From Eubacterium nodatum ATCC 33099 (GTDB taxonomy: Bacteria > Bacillota > Clostridia > Peptostreptococcales > Anaerovoracaceae), in NCBI GenBank assembly GCA_000510425.1, contig AZKM01000025.1, positions 1 to 64,000 of the forward strand: a stretch of 64,000 nt of DNA, in the 5' to 3' direction. Shown here piece by piece: positions 16,753 through 26,624 of the stretch. The translations under genes were made by a program, and so were the position numbers. The stretch's first letter is position 1; each line of letters starts with the position of its first letter. Below the pieces are notes generated by a model. The model did not search any database. It had not been told where the DNA came from and worked only from the letters and a program-made list of their open reading frames with translations.

Positions 16753-18987
16753 CTATTTTATCTTCAGTCTGAGGGTCTTTGTAGCAATTCCCATATATTT
16801 ATGTCCTTTGTAAACTTTAAAAGGTCTAACTAAAATAAAATATCTTTTGTTTTTCTTCAAATTTTTAATAGTAACGTTTAATTTCTTTTCTCCTTTCAGA
16901 GTTTTAATCTTATAGACTTTGCCGTTATTGGCATTCTTAACCATCACTACATATCCTGAAGCTCCTTTGACTCTCTTAATCTTAACTTTCAATGCTCTTC
17001 GAAGCTTTGTAGTCTTCACCTTTGTTTTAGATACATATGAGAATACGGAATTTGATTCGGAAGATTCATCCTGATATATATTGATGGAAACCACTTTGAC
17101 TTCATATAAAGAATTTCTTTTAATCTTTTTAATTGTATATTTTCCGGCTTTTTTTATTTTCTTGTTCTTCCATGTTTGTGTTCCCACAGGTCTGTACTTA
17201 ACTTCATAATTTGTTGCATTCTTCACTTTTCCAAAGATAACATCAATTGATGCTTTATTATAGTCCGGAGAAAGTTTCACATTCGCTTTTTTTACCTCTC
17301 CTTTTGTACCATTTACGGCGATGTCCATGGCATTTGCAGTCTCTTTGAAAAGTTTTTCCACTTCTTTTATGGTTCTCGCTTTACTAATTTTTTCAAGTCC
17401 CTCTTCATATGATTTCTTAGCAAGTTCCTTACCTTTTTCATCTTCATATGAATAATATTTATAAAGAGTTTGTCTTGCTTTTATGATTGCATCAACGGTT
17501 GTATTGATTTCCTCTTCACTTCGGTTGATAAATACTAAGCGAGCCTTTCGAGTACCATTACCCACAGAAGTTAATGTAATCTCATCTCCCTCTGCTTTAG
17601 CGGTATAGTAAGGTGTCAAAAATTTTGATTCCAGAGTTTCTTTTAATTTGGCAATAAAGCCCTTTGCATCCAGCTTATACTCCATTCCAACGTGACCTGC
17701 CCATAAACAATTGTTACCCTCATACAGGCGCACATCAGTGGTGTAGTTATATGAGCCGAGACCCTTAAAATTTGCTTTATATGTAACTACTTCCTGTGTT
17801 TTAGAAGTTCCTAATTTGCTTTTTTCTTTTACTCTGTCCAAAGTTATTTCAGACTTTCCCGGAGATATTGATTGAATTACATCTCCTTTCGCAAGTCCGT
17901 CCTTGGTCGCAATATCAATGCCGATTCTACATATTACTGCTGCATGTTCCTCTGTACTCTGCCTGAATATAGGAGTTCTTTTTGGATTTAAAGTTATTTC
18001 TAAGCCATTTTTCTCAGCATCAGATACCTTCTTTGCCTGTTCCAAAACCTTTTTTGCATACTCCTGCAGCTTTTCCGGCGTCATATCAGCTTCTTTTATT
18101 TCATTTAAGCCCGGCTCACAAAGATTTAAACTTCCAATGGCATTTTCAGCAGCTTTGACTTTTTTCTCTGCTTCAATCAACTTAGCATCCTTTATATCAT
18201 CTAGCTCTACATGTTGATTTCTGAATTCTACAGAAAGATTTTTTGTACCTTTTTCCTTTGCCTCAAAGGAAAGTTCGGCTCCCTTTATGCCTATGTTAAA
18301 ATCCTTTGCAAGTACTGTCTTTTTAATCAGCAAGCTGATACGATTCGCAAAATCAGAGGCATTTTCTTTATATTCGGATGGAATATATCCATTCCAAACA
18401 GTATAACCGTCCAATTTTAATCTCACAGTTGTTGTATATCTGTCCGCTGCAAATCCATCGTCATCAATTTTCAACTTATATACAGCAACTTCTTTATCCT
18501 TATCCGTTCCTACTTTACTTAGACGATAATTCTTTACGAGATAAATATTTGTTTTGGAATTGAATATTAAAATGTTTTCACTTTCCTTGCTGTAAGAGCC
18601 ATCTTCATATTCAAATTTAAATATGCTTTTATGTATGCTGGCAGCCTGATACCCACTCCCGTCATAATAGGCCGCTTTAAAACGTCCTTTTTGGCTACAT
18701 GAAACTTTTATCCCAAGCTTTTCTGCCCTGGTCTTTTTCTTAACTTCTTCAATGGCAGCATCATAAATCTTATTCAGTTCCTCTTCTGATGCATCTTGTG
18801 TTAATTTATTAAGCCCCGGAACTCTTATAATCGGGTCTTTGTTAAATTTTTCTACAAGTTTATCCAGTTTCGTCTTCTGTTCAGGCGTTGCATCGGCAAA
18901 CGCTTCTTGTGATGATAAAGCACCACACAACATCATGATAGCAGAAAACATAATTACAAGTATTCCAGATAGTAAACGTCTTTCCAT
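16753..18987 (-). CDS. large secreted protein: two repeat units plus C-terminal FN3-like region
   Basis: This encodes 744 residues with a signal peptide (about 1-32, ending in SSQEAFA). The mature part has a helical segment, then two homologous units of about 220 residues (about 95-270 and 325-510). Both contain a G/L-D/N-I-x-I-x-x-G/K strand, V-x-Y-K-x-x-F/I, T-T-x-V-R-L, a W-x-G-x-x-x-x-E-Y-K segment and an F-I/N-R helix. FIVAR-like helical stretches separate them. From about 560 a fibronectin type III-like region follows (NATNYEVKYRPVGTQTWK... LYEVKVVSI), then a second (ASGYVVMVK...KRYFILVRPF). There is no LPXTG or membrane anchor. It is probably a wall-associated adhesin or matrix protein; the binding target is unknown. 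Confidence 0.78.
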   Translation of the reverse strand: MERRLLSGILVIMFSAIMMLCGALSSQEAFADATPEQKTKLDKLVEKFNKDPIIRVPGLNKLTQDASEEELNKIYDAAIEEVKKKTRAEKLGIKVSCSQKGRFKAAYYDGSGYQAASIHKSIFKFEYEDGSYSKESENILIFNSKTNIYLVKNYRLSKVGTDKDKEVAVYKLKIDDDGFAADRYTTTVRLKLDGYTVWNGYIPSEYKENASDFANRISLLIKKTVLAKDFNIGIKGAELSFEAKEKGTKNLSVEFRNQHVELDDIKDAKLIEAEKKVKAAENAIGSLNLCEPGLNEIKEADMTPEKLQEYAKKVLEQAKKVSDAEKNGLEITLNPKRTPIFRQSTEEHAAVICRIGIDIATKDGLAKGDVIQSISPGKSEITLDRVKEKSKLGTSKTQEVVTYKANFKGLGSYNYTTDVRLYEGNNCLWAGHVGMEYKLDAKGFIAKLKETLESKFLTPYYTAKAEGDEITLTSVGNGTRKARLVFINRSEEEINTTVDAIIKARQTLYKYYSYEDEKGKELAKKSYEEGLEKISKARTIKEVEKLFKETANAMDIAVNGTKGEVKKANVKLSPDYNKASIDVIFGKVKNATNYEVKYRPVGTQTWKNKKIKKAGKYTIKKIKRNSLYEVKVVSINIYQDESSESNSVFSYVSKTKVKTTKLRRALKVKIKRVKGASGYVVMVKNANNGKVYKIKTLKGEKKLNVTIKNLKKNKRYFILVRPFKVYKGHKYMGIATKTLRLKIK

Positions 18988-19187
18988 TTTCCCTCCTCAT
19001 CTTCAGGTTCCAATACAGTGATTCTATGCCAACAATTAGCTAAAATCACCTGATTTGAACATCTTAAAACTCTTTACAATCCATTACCTACATAATGTTA
19101 CAGAAATTGCAATGCTGTGTCAACTGAAAACTTTTTTCAAATGGTTCAGCAAACTTATTTGTACACTTACCAATTCTGTAATACCGA

Positions 19188-20027
19188 CTATTTTATGTCG
19201 TAGAATCTCTTTGCATTTTCGCAGGTTATTCTCGCAACCTCTTCATATTCCATCCCTTTAAGCACTGCAACTCTTCTTGCTACATATTCAACATAAGGAG
19301 ACATATTCTGCTTTCCTCTTTTGGGAACCGGTGCAAGATAAGGGGAGTCTGTCTCAACAGTTAAAAATTCTATTGGAATGTCTTCTGCAACCTCACTTGT
19401 TTTTCTGTTATTTTTAAATGTAACCGGACCGCAGATTGAAATAGTGGCACCCAACTTAACATACTCTCTTGCCATTTCCTTACTTCCTGAATAACAATGA
19501 ATCAGCACCCTGCTGTCCGGAACTTTTTTCCCTTTTTCATCTCTTCTATATGGAAAAAAACTCTGTCTTTCACTGCTGAAAGCACCTTCTTCCCTGAGGA
19601 TTTCCATGGTTTCAGCATCTGCGTCTCTGGAATGAATTACTATGGGCAGCTTTAGCTCATTGGCAAGTCTAATCTGCCTCCTAAAGCTTTCTCTCTGAAC
19701 ATCTCTTTCGGAACGGTCGTAATAAAAGTCAAGCCCTATTTCGCCAATCCCCTTAACCTTTGGGTGTTTTGACATTTCACGGAGCTGCAAAATAGCATTT
19801 TCGTCAAGTTCCTTGCTATCATGTGGGTGTATTCCAACTATTGCATAGCACCAAGGATATTTTTCTGCATCTGAAATCGCCTGTCTTGAAGAGCGGATAT
19901 TAAAGGCTGCATCAATTACATATGCAACTTGAGATTTCTCTATTTCCTTTGCAAGCTTACCCCTGTCAATTTCAGAAAATCTTTCTTCATTTATATGGGC
20001 ATGGGCATCAAATAATATTTTTTCCAT
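19188..20027 (-). CDS. tatD: TatD-family metal-dependent deoxyribonuclease
   Basis: This encodes 279 residues. Metal ligands of the amidohydrolase-type barrel are visible: F-D-A-H-A-H-I-N at the N-terminus, G-E-I-G-L-D-F-Y-Y-D in the middle, P-I-V-I-H-S-R-D-A, I-H-C-Y-S-G-S and T-V-E-T-D-S-P-Y-L-A-P near the end. TatD enzymes are 3'-5' exonucleases and AP-site nucleases. The segment at about 155-172 (SSERQSFFPYRRDEKGKKVP) is a basic insertion not needed for the fold. It starts 3 bases after metG on the same strand, the usual metG-tatD pairing. Confidence 0.93.
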   Translation of the reverse strand: MEKILFDAHAHINEERFSEIDRGKLAKEIEKSQVAYVIDAAFNIRSSRQAISDAEKYPWCYAIVGIHPHDSKELDENAILQLREMSKHPKVKGIGEIGLDFYYDRSERDVQRESFRRQIRLANELKLPIVIHSRDADAETMEILREEGAFSSERQSFFPYRRDEKGKKVPDSRVLIHCYSGSKEMAREYVKLGATISICGPVTFKNNRKTSEVAEDIPIEFLTVETDSPYLAPVPKRGKQNMSPYVEYVARRVAVLKGMEYEEVARITCENAKRFYDIK

Positions 20028-20030
20028 AAA

Positions 20031-21956
20031 CTAACCTACTTGATTCCCATCAGGGGCTTCCGTGCTTACTATTTCATATTTCTTGCCGTTCTCTGCGAAT
20101 AGAAGCATGCCCTTTGATTCCATACCACGAAGCTTTCTGGGTTTTAGATTCGCCACGACGATTACCTTCTTTCCGATCATTTCTTCCGGTGAAAAGTCCT
20201 TTGCAACTCCGGAAATGACCTGTCTAACTTCAGTATCCATCTTGACTTGAAACACCAAGAGCTTATCCGCATCAGGATGTTTTTCTGCCGAAATAATTGT
20301 GCCTACTCTAAGATCAATTTTATCAAAATCCTCAAACTGGATTTCCGGTTTTAACTCAAGTGGAATATTTTCCGGTTCTTTGTTCCCTTTAAGTTCATCC
20401 AAAGCCTTAAGCTCTTTTTCTATATCCAGCCTTGGGAAAATAGCTTCTCCACGCTGAACTCTATTGCCGTCAAGTTTTTCAAACACAAAGGCATCTTCCC
20501 ATTTGACTTCTTGGCAGACTCCAAGCTGTGTTCTGATTTTTTCCGTGGTAGTGTGCATAAACGGATATATAAGGATTGAAACAATGCGAAGAGCTTCTGC
20601 AAGATTGTGCATGCATGTGTCAAGCTCTGCCTTTTTGCTTTCATCCTTTGCCAAAATCCAAGGAGTTTTCTCGTCAATATATTTATTTGCTCTGCGTACA
20701 AGAATCCAAATACTCTCAAGTGCATTATTAAAGGAGAATTCATCCATATATTTCTCAACATCAGGAGCAGCTCCCAGTGCAACAGACTTCAAGTTCTTAT
20801 CTAAATCATCCTCCGTATCTGCAGGAGGTATAATTCCGCCACAATATTTTTCAATCATTGCAGTGGTTCTGGACAGCAAATTACCCAGGTCATTTGCAAG
20901 GTCAAAATTCATTCTTTTTAGCATAACCTCATTGGTGAATATTCCATCCTGACCAAAAGTGTATTCTCTCAACAAGAAATATTTCAGAGAATCTATGCCA
21001 TATCTTTCTATCAATATCACCGGGTCAACCACATTCCCCTTTGATTTACTCATCTTTCCGCCGTCAATCAAAAGCCATCCGTGACCGAGAACCTGCTTGG
21101 GAAGCGGAAGGTCAAGAGACATAAGCATAGCCGGCCAGATAACAGAATGAAATCTTACTATCTCTTTCCCTACAAGATGAACATCTGCAGGCCAATACCT
21201 TTCAAACAGTTCGGGTGAATCCGGATAACCTAAAGCGGTTATGTAGTTTGTAAGGGCATCAAGCCAAACATATATTACATGTTTTGTATCTATAGGTACC
21301 TGAATTCCCCAGTCAAAAGTAGAACGAGAAATACACAAATCCTCAAGTCCCTGTTCAACGAAGGCTTTCATCTCATTTCTTCTGGTGTCCGGCATAAGGA
21401 ACTCAGGATGCTCTTCAAAAAGTTCTAAAATCTTATTCTGATATTTGGACAAACGGAAGAAATAAGCTTCCTCCTGTGCCTTTTCCACCCGGCGGCCACA
21501 GTCCGGGCAACATCCGTCTACAAGCTGACTTTCTGTCCAGAAGGATTCACATGGCGTACAGTACCAGCCCTCATACTCGCTCTTATATATATCGCCTTTA
21601 GCGTTCATCTTATTAAATATTTCCTGGACACGACTCACATGTCGTTCTTCAGTAGTCCTGATAAAATCATCATAGGAAATCTCCATAGTCTTCCACAGTT
21701 CCTTAATTCCGGAAACAACGCCGTCAACATACTGTTGCGGTGCTACGCCCTGCTTCTCAGCGATCTCCTGTATTTTAAGTCCATGTTCATCTGTTCCTGT
21801 TAAAAAACGAACATCGTAACCTGACAATCTCTTAAATCTTGCCATTGCATCTGCCATAACCGTGCAATATGTATGACCTATATGAAGGTTTGCACTTGGA
21901 TAGTAGATAGGTGTTGTAATATAGTATTTACCTTTGTTATTTGTTGTTTCTGACAT
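20031..21956 (-). CDS. metG: methionyl-tRNA synthetase with C-terminal tRNA-binding domain
   Basis: This encodes 641 residues and charges tRNA-Met, including the initiator. The class I signature is A-N-L-H-I-G-H-T-Y-C; the KMSKS loop is DGGKMSKSKGNV. A single zinc knuckle is seen (CTPCESFW...CCPDCGRR). The last about 110 residues (I-D-L-R-V-G-T-I, L-V-F-Q-V-K-M-D, KPRKLRGMESKGMLLF) form the EMAP/Trbp111 tRNA-binding domain usual for this enzyme. tatD follows 3 bases after the stop codon. No S-box or T-box leader is visible upstream. Confidence 0.96.
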   Translation of the reverse strand: MSETTNNKGKYYITTPIYYPSANLHIGHTYCTVMADAMARFKRLSGYDVRFLTGTDEHGLKIQEIAEKQGVAPQQYVDGVVSGIKELWKTMEISYDDFIRTTEERHVSRVQEIFNKMNAKGDIYKSEYEGWYCTPCESFWTESQLVDGCCPDCGRRVEKAQEEAYFFRLSKYQNKILELFEEHPEFLMPDTRRNEMKAFVEQGLEDLCISRSTFDWGIQVPIDTKHVIYVWLDALTNYITALGYPDSPELFERYWPADVHLVGKEIVRFHSVIWPAMLMSLDLPLPKQVLGHGWLLIDGGKMSKSKGNVVDPVILIERYGIDSLKYFLLREYTFGQDGIFTNEVMLKRMNFDLANDLGNLLSRTTAMIEKYCGGIIPPADTEDDLDKNLKSVALGAAPDVEKYMDEFSFNNALESIWILVRRANKYIDEKTPWILAKDESKKAELDTCMHNLAEALRIVSILIYPFMHTTTEKIRTQLGVCQEVKWEDAFVFEKLDGNRVQRGEAIFPRLDIEKELKALDELKGNKEPENIPLELKPEIQFEDFDKIDLRVGTIISAEKHPDADKLLVFQVKMDTEVRQVISGVAKDFSPEEMIGKKVIVVANLKPRKLRGMESKGMLLFAENGKKYEIVSTEAPDGNQVG

Positions 21957-22206
21957 CGTATCATTCCTTTCTTATGCCCATCAAATGAGATGACGCTTAA
22001 TGTATTTAATATATCAAAAAATATCCGTCCAGTCAAAAATACTATTACCTTTTTCTATCCTGTAATTCTCACCTTTTTCCATCTTAATGAAGGTCTTTTG
22101 GTATTCAATAATGAATCAATATTCTAATCGGTATTAAAAAAATATATTTTGACTTCTATCAAACAACACTTGATACCACAATCACAACTACAATAAATAT
22201 AAAAGG

Positions 22207-23040
22207 TCAGATACTCAAAATAAAGTTCTCATATTCAGAATTGAATCTGTCCGGTTCCTCTAAAAACAGTGAATGTCCGCAGTTTTCGTAAATAGAAAGC
22301 TTTGAATTTTTTATATTTCTATGCATATACTTTCCATGATTTTCATTATACATATCACCGCCATTACTGTACGGTAAATATGTCGGTACACTAATCTTAT
22401 GCAGTACATCCCTGTAGTCACCCAAAGCCATCGAAATCCAAAGTGTTACCATTACAAAAGGGATATTTCCTGCAGCCTGATCCTTTACCCACAAATACTT
22501 AGAACTATTTTTGTCAATACTCCGTGCAAATAGAGATTCAACCATTTCGTCAGAAACATTTTTCCAATCAACTGCTAAACTCTGAGTAAATTTTAGATTT
22601 TCTTCAGCATCAAAATCACCTAAATTCCAAGAATCATCATTAATCAGTTTCGGTGTCATATCTATAAGAGTCAAGGATTTAGTATATTTGTGACCGAATT
22701 GCTCTACATATGAAAGCAAAATGCTCACGCCCATGGACCAACCACATAAGTGTACTGAATCCAAATTCAATGCTTCAATTATTTCTTTTAAATCCAAAGC
22801 AAGTCTTTCTATGGTAAGATTCTTCTCTAAAATACTCATCCTCTTGTCAGAGTTACCATGTCCTCTCAGATCATAGGTTACAACCATAAAATTTTTTGAC
22901 AGATGTTCTACTTGCTGAGAAAAAAACTTACAATTCGCCGACCATCCATGTACAAATACTATCGGCTGACCATTTCCTTTCACATCACAAGAAATCCTGC
23001 ATCCATCAGACATAACAATCTCAAAGTTTGATTTTTTCAT
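22207..23040 (-). CDS. alpha/beta hydrolase
   Basis: This encodes 277 residues. The ATG at 23040 is chosen for AAGGGGGATAAA in front of it; an in-frame ATG 11 codons upstream would contain that site. The fold is clear: oxyanion loop I-V-F-V-H-G-W-S-A-N, then the Y-D-L-R-G-H-G-N-S-D strand, the nucleophile elbow LCGWSMGVS with Ser, an acidic residue after the S-N-G-G-D segment, and the C-terminal NCGHSLFLEEP histidine. Relatives are esterases, haloperoxidase-like and lactonase-like enzymes; no substrate can be inferred. No operon partner is evident. It lies 166 bases after the metal-independent metG promoter region. Confidence 0.88.
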   Translation of the reverse strand: MKKSNFEIVMSDGCRISCDVKGNGQPIVFVHGWSANCKFFSQQVEHLSKNFMVVTYDLRGHGNSDKRMSILEKNLTIERLALDLKEIIEALNLDSVHLCGWSMGVSILLSYVEQFGHKYTKSLTLIDMTPKLINDDSWNLGDFDAEENLKFTQSLAVDWKNVSDEMVESLFARSIDKNSSKYLWVKDQAAGNIPFVMVTLWISMALGDYRDVLHKISVPTYLPYSNGGDMYNENHGKYMHRNIKNSKLSIYENCGHSLFLEEPDRFNSEYENFILSI

Positions 23041-23173
23041 TTTATCCCCCTTGCTAAAAGGAGATTTCCCCATATTCTCATGGAATACTTTACCATGTAA
23101 AGAATATAATTACAACGGCACAGGATAAATCCATCCGCATGTTTGTAGAAACAGCCGGGAAGTTAAACGAGAG

Positions 23174-23211
23174 AAAGCATATTCCGTATATATTTATACG
23201 AAATATGCTTT
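23174..23211. terminator. hairpin downstream of pflA
   Basis: AAAGCATATTCCGTATA and TATACGAAATATGCTTT form a 17-base stem with one mismatch and a 4-base loop. It lies about 100 bases past the pflA stop and precedes the hydrolase gene. The minus-strand T-tract is poor, so termination is likely but not certain. Confidence 0.55.
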
Positions 23212-23312
23212 CTTCTCTTAGATATTTCAGGGTTTTCGACAGGCTGAGTTTTATCCTCTTCCACCCGAATCTCATTCAGTCATTCCTATTATAGTTTTAA
23301 TATCTTTATATA

Positions 23313-24023
23313 TTATTTTATCTCCGTAAGTTTACTTAATTTTTCCAATGACTTTGAGTCCATAGGTTTAACACCCTTCAGTCTGTACTTTATTCCAAGT
23401 TTATCATACTTCGGCTCTGCCATATTGTGATACCCCAGCAGTTCAATCTTTTTAATATGTTTGATTCTCAGCAAAAACTCATTTAACCGGTGGATATACT
23501 CCTCATCATCATTGAATCCCGGAACGATAACCTGTCTTATCCAAACAGGTTTTTCCTGCCTGTTGATGGCATCTATCAAGAGTCTCAAAGTTCCCTGTTC
23601 ACGCCCGGTCAATTCCTCAAATTTAGCGGGATCTATATGCTTTATATCCAGCAGCACCATATCGCAATGAGCAATTACAGTCTCTGACTTGTCGTCAAAA
23701 TATGTTCCGCTGGTATCAATTGCCGATGTTATGCCATCCCTCCTCAGCGCATCCATGGCTTCAATCAAGAAGTCTGCCTGTAACAGCGGTTCTCCTCCGG
23801 AAAAGGTAACTCCCCCGTTTTCTCCATAATACGGTCTGCCTCTTCTGGCTCTGCTGACCACTTCTCCGACTGTGATCTGCTCTCCTTCATCTTCGTTCCA
23901 GGTATCAGGATTGTGGCAATACATACACCGTGCAGGACACCCCTGCAAAAAGAATACGGTTCTGATTCCCGGTCCGTCTAAAGCCCCGAAGGTTTCAATG
24001 GAGTGTAGCTTCCCTATTGCCAT
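23313..24023 (-). CDS. pflA: pyruvate formate-lyase activating enzyme (radical SAM)
   Basis: This encodes 236 residues. It uses a 4Fe-4S cluster and S-adenosylmethionine to place the glycyl radical on PflB. The cluster motif is CPARCMYCHNPDTW (CxxxCxxC), after F-G-A-L-D-G-P-G-I-R-T-V-F-F-L-Q-G. The SAM site GGVTFSGGEPLLQ follows. The length matches PflA without the extra ferredoxin domains of alcohol-type glycyl-radical activases. It lies 12 bases after pflB on the same strand and is cotranscribed. Confidence 0.96.
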   Translation of the reverse strand: MAIGKLHSIETFGALDGPGIRTVFFLQGCPARCMYCHNPDTWNEDEGEQITVGEVVSRARRGRPYYGENGGVTFSGGEPLLQADFLIEAMDALRRDGITSAIDTSGTYFDDKSETVIAHCDMVLLDIKHIDPAKFEELTGREQGTLRLLIDAINRQEKPVWIRQVIVPGFNDDEEYIHRLNEFLLRIKHIKKIELLGYHNMAEPKYDKLGIKYRLKGVKPMDSKSLEKLSKLTEIK

Positions 24024-24035
24024 AATCTAACCTGC

Positions 24036-26267
24036 TTAAATCGCTTCATGGAAAGTTCTTTCAATAACTTCTTTCTGATGGGCCTTTGACAAAGCGTTAA
24101 ATCTAACTGCATAACCTGATACACGAATTGTAAGGCTTGGATATTTATCAGGGTTATGGTACGCATCCATCAGAGTTGCTCTGTTGAGTACATTTACATT
24201 CAAGTGATGAGCACCCTGTCCAAAGTATCCTCCAAGAAGAGTTACAAGGTTATCAACTCTCTGTTTTCTGTCCTTGCCAAGGGATTCCGGAACTATGCTG
24301 AACGTGTTCGAAATGCCGTCCTGACAGGTTTCCCAATCTATCTTTGCCACTGAATTCAGCGAAGCAACCGCACCGTGAGTATCTCTCTGATGCATTGGGT
24401 TTGCACCCGGAGCAAACGGAGTAGCAGCTCTCCTTCCATCCGGAGTATTACCTGTTTTCTTTCCGTACATTACATTAGATGTAATTGTAAGCACCGAAAG
24501 AGTTGTAACAGCATCTCTATATGCCTTGTGCTTTCTGAGCTCTGAAATCGACTTTTCCGAAATTGCAACCGCAATATCGTCAACCCTGTCATCATCATTT
24601 CCGTATTTAGGAAAATCTCCTTCTGTCTTATAATCCACTATAAGTCCATTCTCATCACGAATCGGAGTTACCTTTGCATACTTAATGGCTGATAAAGAGT
24701 CTGCTGCAACAGAAAAGCCTGCAACACCAAATGCCATCAAACGCTTAACTTCTGAGTCTAAGAAAGCCATCTGAGATCTTTCGTAGTCATATTTATCATG
24801 CATAAAATGAATAATATTCATAATTCTTGCATATACGCCCATAAGCCATTCAAGATAAATGTTATATCTTCTCCAAACTTCGTCAAAATCCAAAGGACCG
24901 TCTCCCATAGGCTCCATCTGAGGTCCCAGATGTTCCCCGGTTCTTTCGTCTATGCCACCGTTAATTGCCAGCAACAGGCATTTCGCCAGATTACATCTTG
25001 CTCCAAAGAACTGCATCTGCTCACCCATCTGAATAGCGGATACACAACATGCGATTGAATAGTCATCCCCATAGTTTGGTCTCATCTTATCGTCATTTTC
25101 ATACTGGATGGAGTCGGTATCTATGGATACCTGTGCACAGAATCTCTTGAATGGTTCAGGAAGCTTCTCTGACCAGAGAACTGTCAAGTTTGGCTCAGGA
25201 GCAGGTCCCAGATTGTAGAGAGTGTTTAAATAACGATAAGTCATCTTTGTTACTCTATGTCTGCCATCGGCACCAATCCCACCAAGACCTTCGGTAATCC
25301 ACATCGGATCTCCACCAAAGAGTTCATTGTACTCTGTAGTTCTCAAATGTCTTGCAACTCTCAACTTCAGTATGAAGTCATCTACAAATTCCTGAATTTC
25401 TTCCTCGGTATATTTCCCTGACTCAAGGTCTCTTTCAGCGTAAACATCAAGGAAAGTAGCAGTTCTTCCAAGGGACATGGCTGCACCGTTTTCTTCTTTG
25501 ATTCCGGCGAGATAAGCAAAATATGTCCACTGAATAGCTTCCTTCACATCTGCTGCCGGCTCTGAAATATCGAAACCGTATTTTTCTGCCATAACCTTAA
25601 TTTCTTTCAATGCTGCAATCTGGTTCCAGACTTCTTCTGCCAATCTGACATTTTCCTCTGTCATCTCATCCCTTGATGATATTTCGTCATGATCTTTCTT
25701 TTTCTCTTCTATCAAATAATCAATGCCATATAAGGCTGCCCTTCTGTAATCGCCGATTATTCTGCCTCTTCCGTATGCATCAGGAAGACCTGTGATAAAG
25801 CCTAAATGTCTGGCCTTTCTCATTTCCGGTGAATAAGCTTTGAAAACACCGTCATTATGGGATGTCATGTATTTGAATAGGAACTCAATGTCCTCAGGAA
25901 GTTCTTCACCATATTCTGCAACTTCGGATCTTACCATCTTAATTCCGCCAAATGGGCAGATTCCTCTCTTAAGAGGTTCATCCGTCTGAAGACCTACTAT
26001 GATATCCTTGCCCTCTATGATATATCCCGGATCATATGTTGTGATACGCATGATTTTACTTGCGTCTACTTTAAGTGTCCCGCCATTCTTTCTCTCCTGA
26101 ACCAGCAGTTCCTTAACTTTATCGTTGCACTCTGTAGTCCTTGCTGTCGGACCTGCCAAAAAGTCACTTTCCCCGTCATACTGATGATAGTTCAAATTGA
26201 TAAAATCATCTACATAAATAGTTTCCTGCCAAAGTCCTTCTTTGAAACCTTCCCATTCTCTCCTCAT
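24036..26267 (-). CDS. pflB: formate acetyltransferase (pyruvate formate-lyase)
   Basis: This encodes 743 residues. It converts pyruvate and CoA to acetyl-CoA and formate, the anaerobic route from glycolysis. The active-site pair is in I-A-C-C-V-S-A-I-Q (Cys-Cys), and the radical glycine is in [17 protein letters not shown], about 27 residues from the end. The N-terminal segment W-E-G-F-K-E-G-L-W is typical of PFL. The ATG at 26267 follows GAGGAGGACATT; an earlier in-frame ATG six codons upstream is not used. The promoter lies at 26399-26428. pflA follows. Confidence 0.97.
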   Translation of the reverse strand: MRREWEGFKEGLWQETIYVDDFINLNYHQYDGESDFLAGPTARTTECNDKVKELLVQERKNGGTLKVDASKIMRITTYDPGYIIEGKDIIVGLQTDEPLKRGICPFGGIKMVRSEVAEYGEELPEDIEFLFKYMTSHNDGVFKAYSPEMRKARHLGFITGLPDAYGRGRIIGDYRRAALYGIDYLIEEKKKDHDEISSRDEMTEENVRLAEEVWNQIAALKEIKVMAEKYGFDISEPAADVKEAIQWTYFAYLAGIKEENGAAMSLGRTATFLDVYAERDLESGKYTEEEIQEFVDDFILKLRVARHLRTTEYNELFGGDPMWITEGLGGIGADGRHRVTKMTYRYLNTLYNLGPAPEPNLTVLWSEKLPEPFKRFCAQVSIDTDSIQYENDDKMRPNYGDDYSIACCVSAIQMGEQMQFFGARCNLAKCLLLAINGGIDERTGEHLGPQMEPMGDGPLDFDEVWRRYNIYLEWLMGVYARIMNIIHFMHDKYDYERSQMAFLDSEVKRLMAFGVAGFSVAADSLSAIKYAKVTPIRDENGLIVDYKTEGDFPKYGNDDDRVDDIAVAISEKSISELRKHKAYRDAVTTLSVLTITSNVMYGKKTGNTPDGRRAATPFAPGANPMHQRDTHGAVASLNSVAKIDWETCQDGISNTFSIVPESLGKDRKQRVDNLVTLLGGYFGQGAHHLNVNVLNRATLMDAYHNPDKYPSLTIRVSGYAVRFNALSKAHQKEVIERTFHEAI

Positions 26268-26398
26268 AATGTCCTCCTCATCCAAAATAACTTACAAACT
26301 ATTACCAAATTCGCATTTATTAAATGCCGTCACCCCTCACCCTTTAAAAAATAAATAGTAATTATATTTTGTACAATATTTGTATCTTGTATACATAA

Positions 26399-26428
26399 AT
26401 ATTAACACTCGGGTATAGAAATCGTCAA
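26399..26428 (-). promoter_or_regulatory. pflBA promoter
   Basis: On the minus strand TTGACG (26423-26428) and TAATAT (26399-26404) are separated by 18 bases. The -35 box overlaps the left arm of an inverted repeat (CAAGAAAA at 26426-26433, TTTTCTTG at 26443-26450), which could be an operator. A leader of about 125 bases precedes the start codon. Confidence 0.7.
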
Positions 26429-26458
26429 GAAAAGAACAAACATTTTCTTGTTTTTTTT
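26426..26458 (+). other. inverted repeat followed by T8, no plus-strand gene before it
   Basis: An 8-base perfect stem with a 9-base loop is followed by eight T residues on the plus strand, the form of an intrinsic terminator. No plus-strand gene ends here; the flanking genes are both on the minus strand. The same arms overlap the pflB -35 box. It is either an operator or the terminator of an unrecognised plus-strand RNA. Confidence 0.5.
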
Positions 26459-26548
26459 CATGTACAATAAAACGCCCTACCCCTTTGATTTCAAAAGTTA
26501 TAGCCATTCTATAATTTTTCGTATATTATAAATCAGGTCAAAATAAAA

Positions 26549-26572
26549 GACCCGTTGAAATTTCAACGAGTC
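26549..26572 (-). terminator. terminator of the YeiH-type transporter gene
   Basis: GACCCGTTGAAA and TTTCAACGAGTC pair with one mismatch, and the minus strand continues TCTTTTATTTT. It lies 53 bases after the transporter stop codon. Together with the pflB promoter (26399-26428) it accounts for most of the 26268-26624 gap. Confidence 0.75.
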
Positions 26573-26624
26573 AATATTACATTACAATTTTTCTTCCATT
26601 TAATACCAAGTGTAAGGTTTTGTA

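Noticed and set aside
23090..23275. 61-codon frame between pflA and the hydrolase gene
   Set aside because: No ribosome site, and it overlaps the terminator hairpin.
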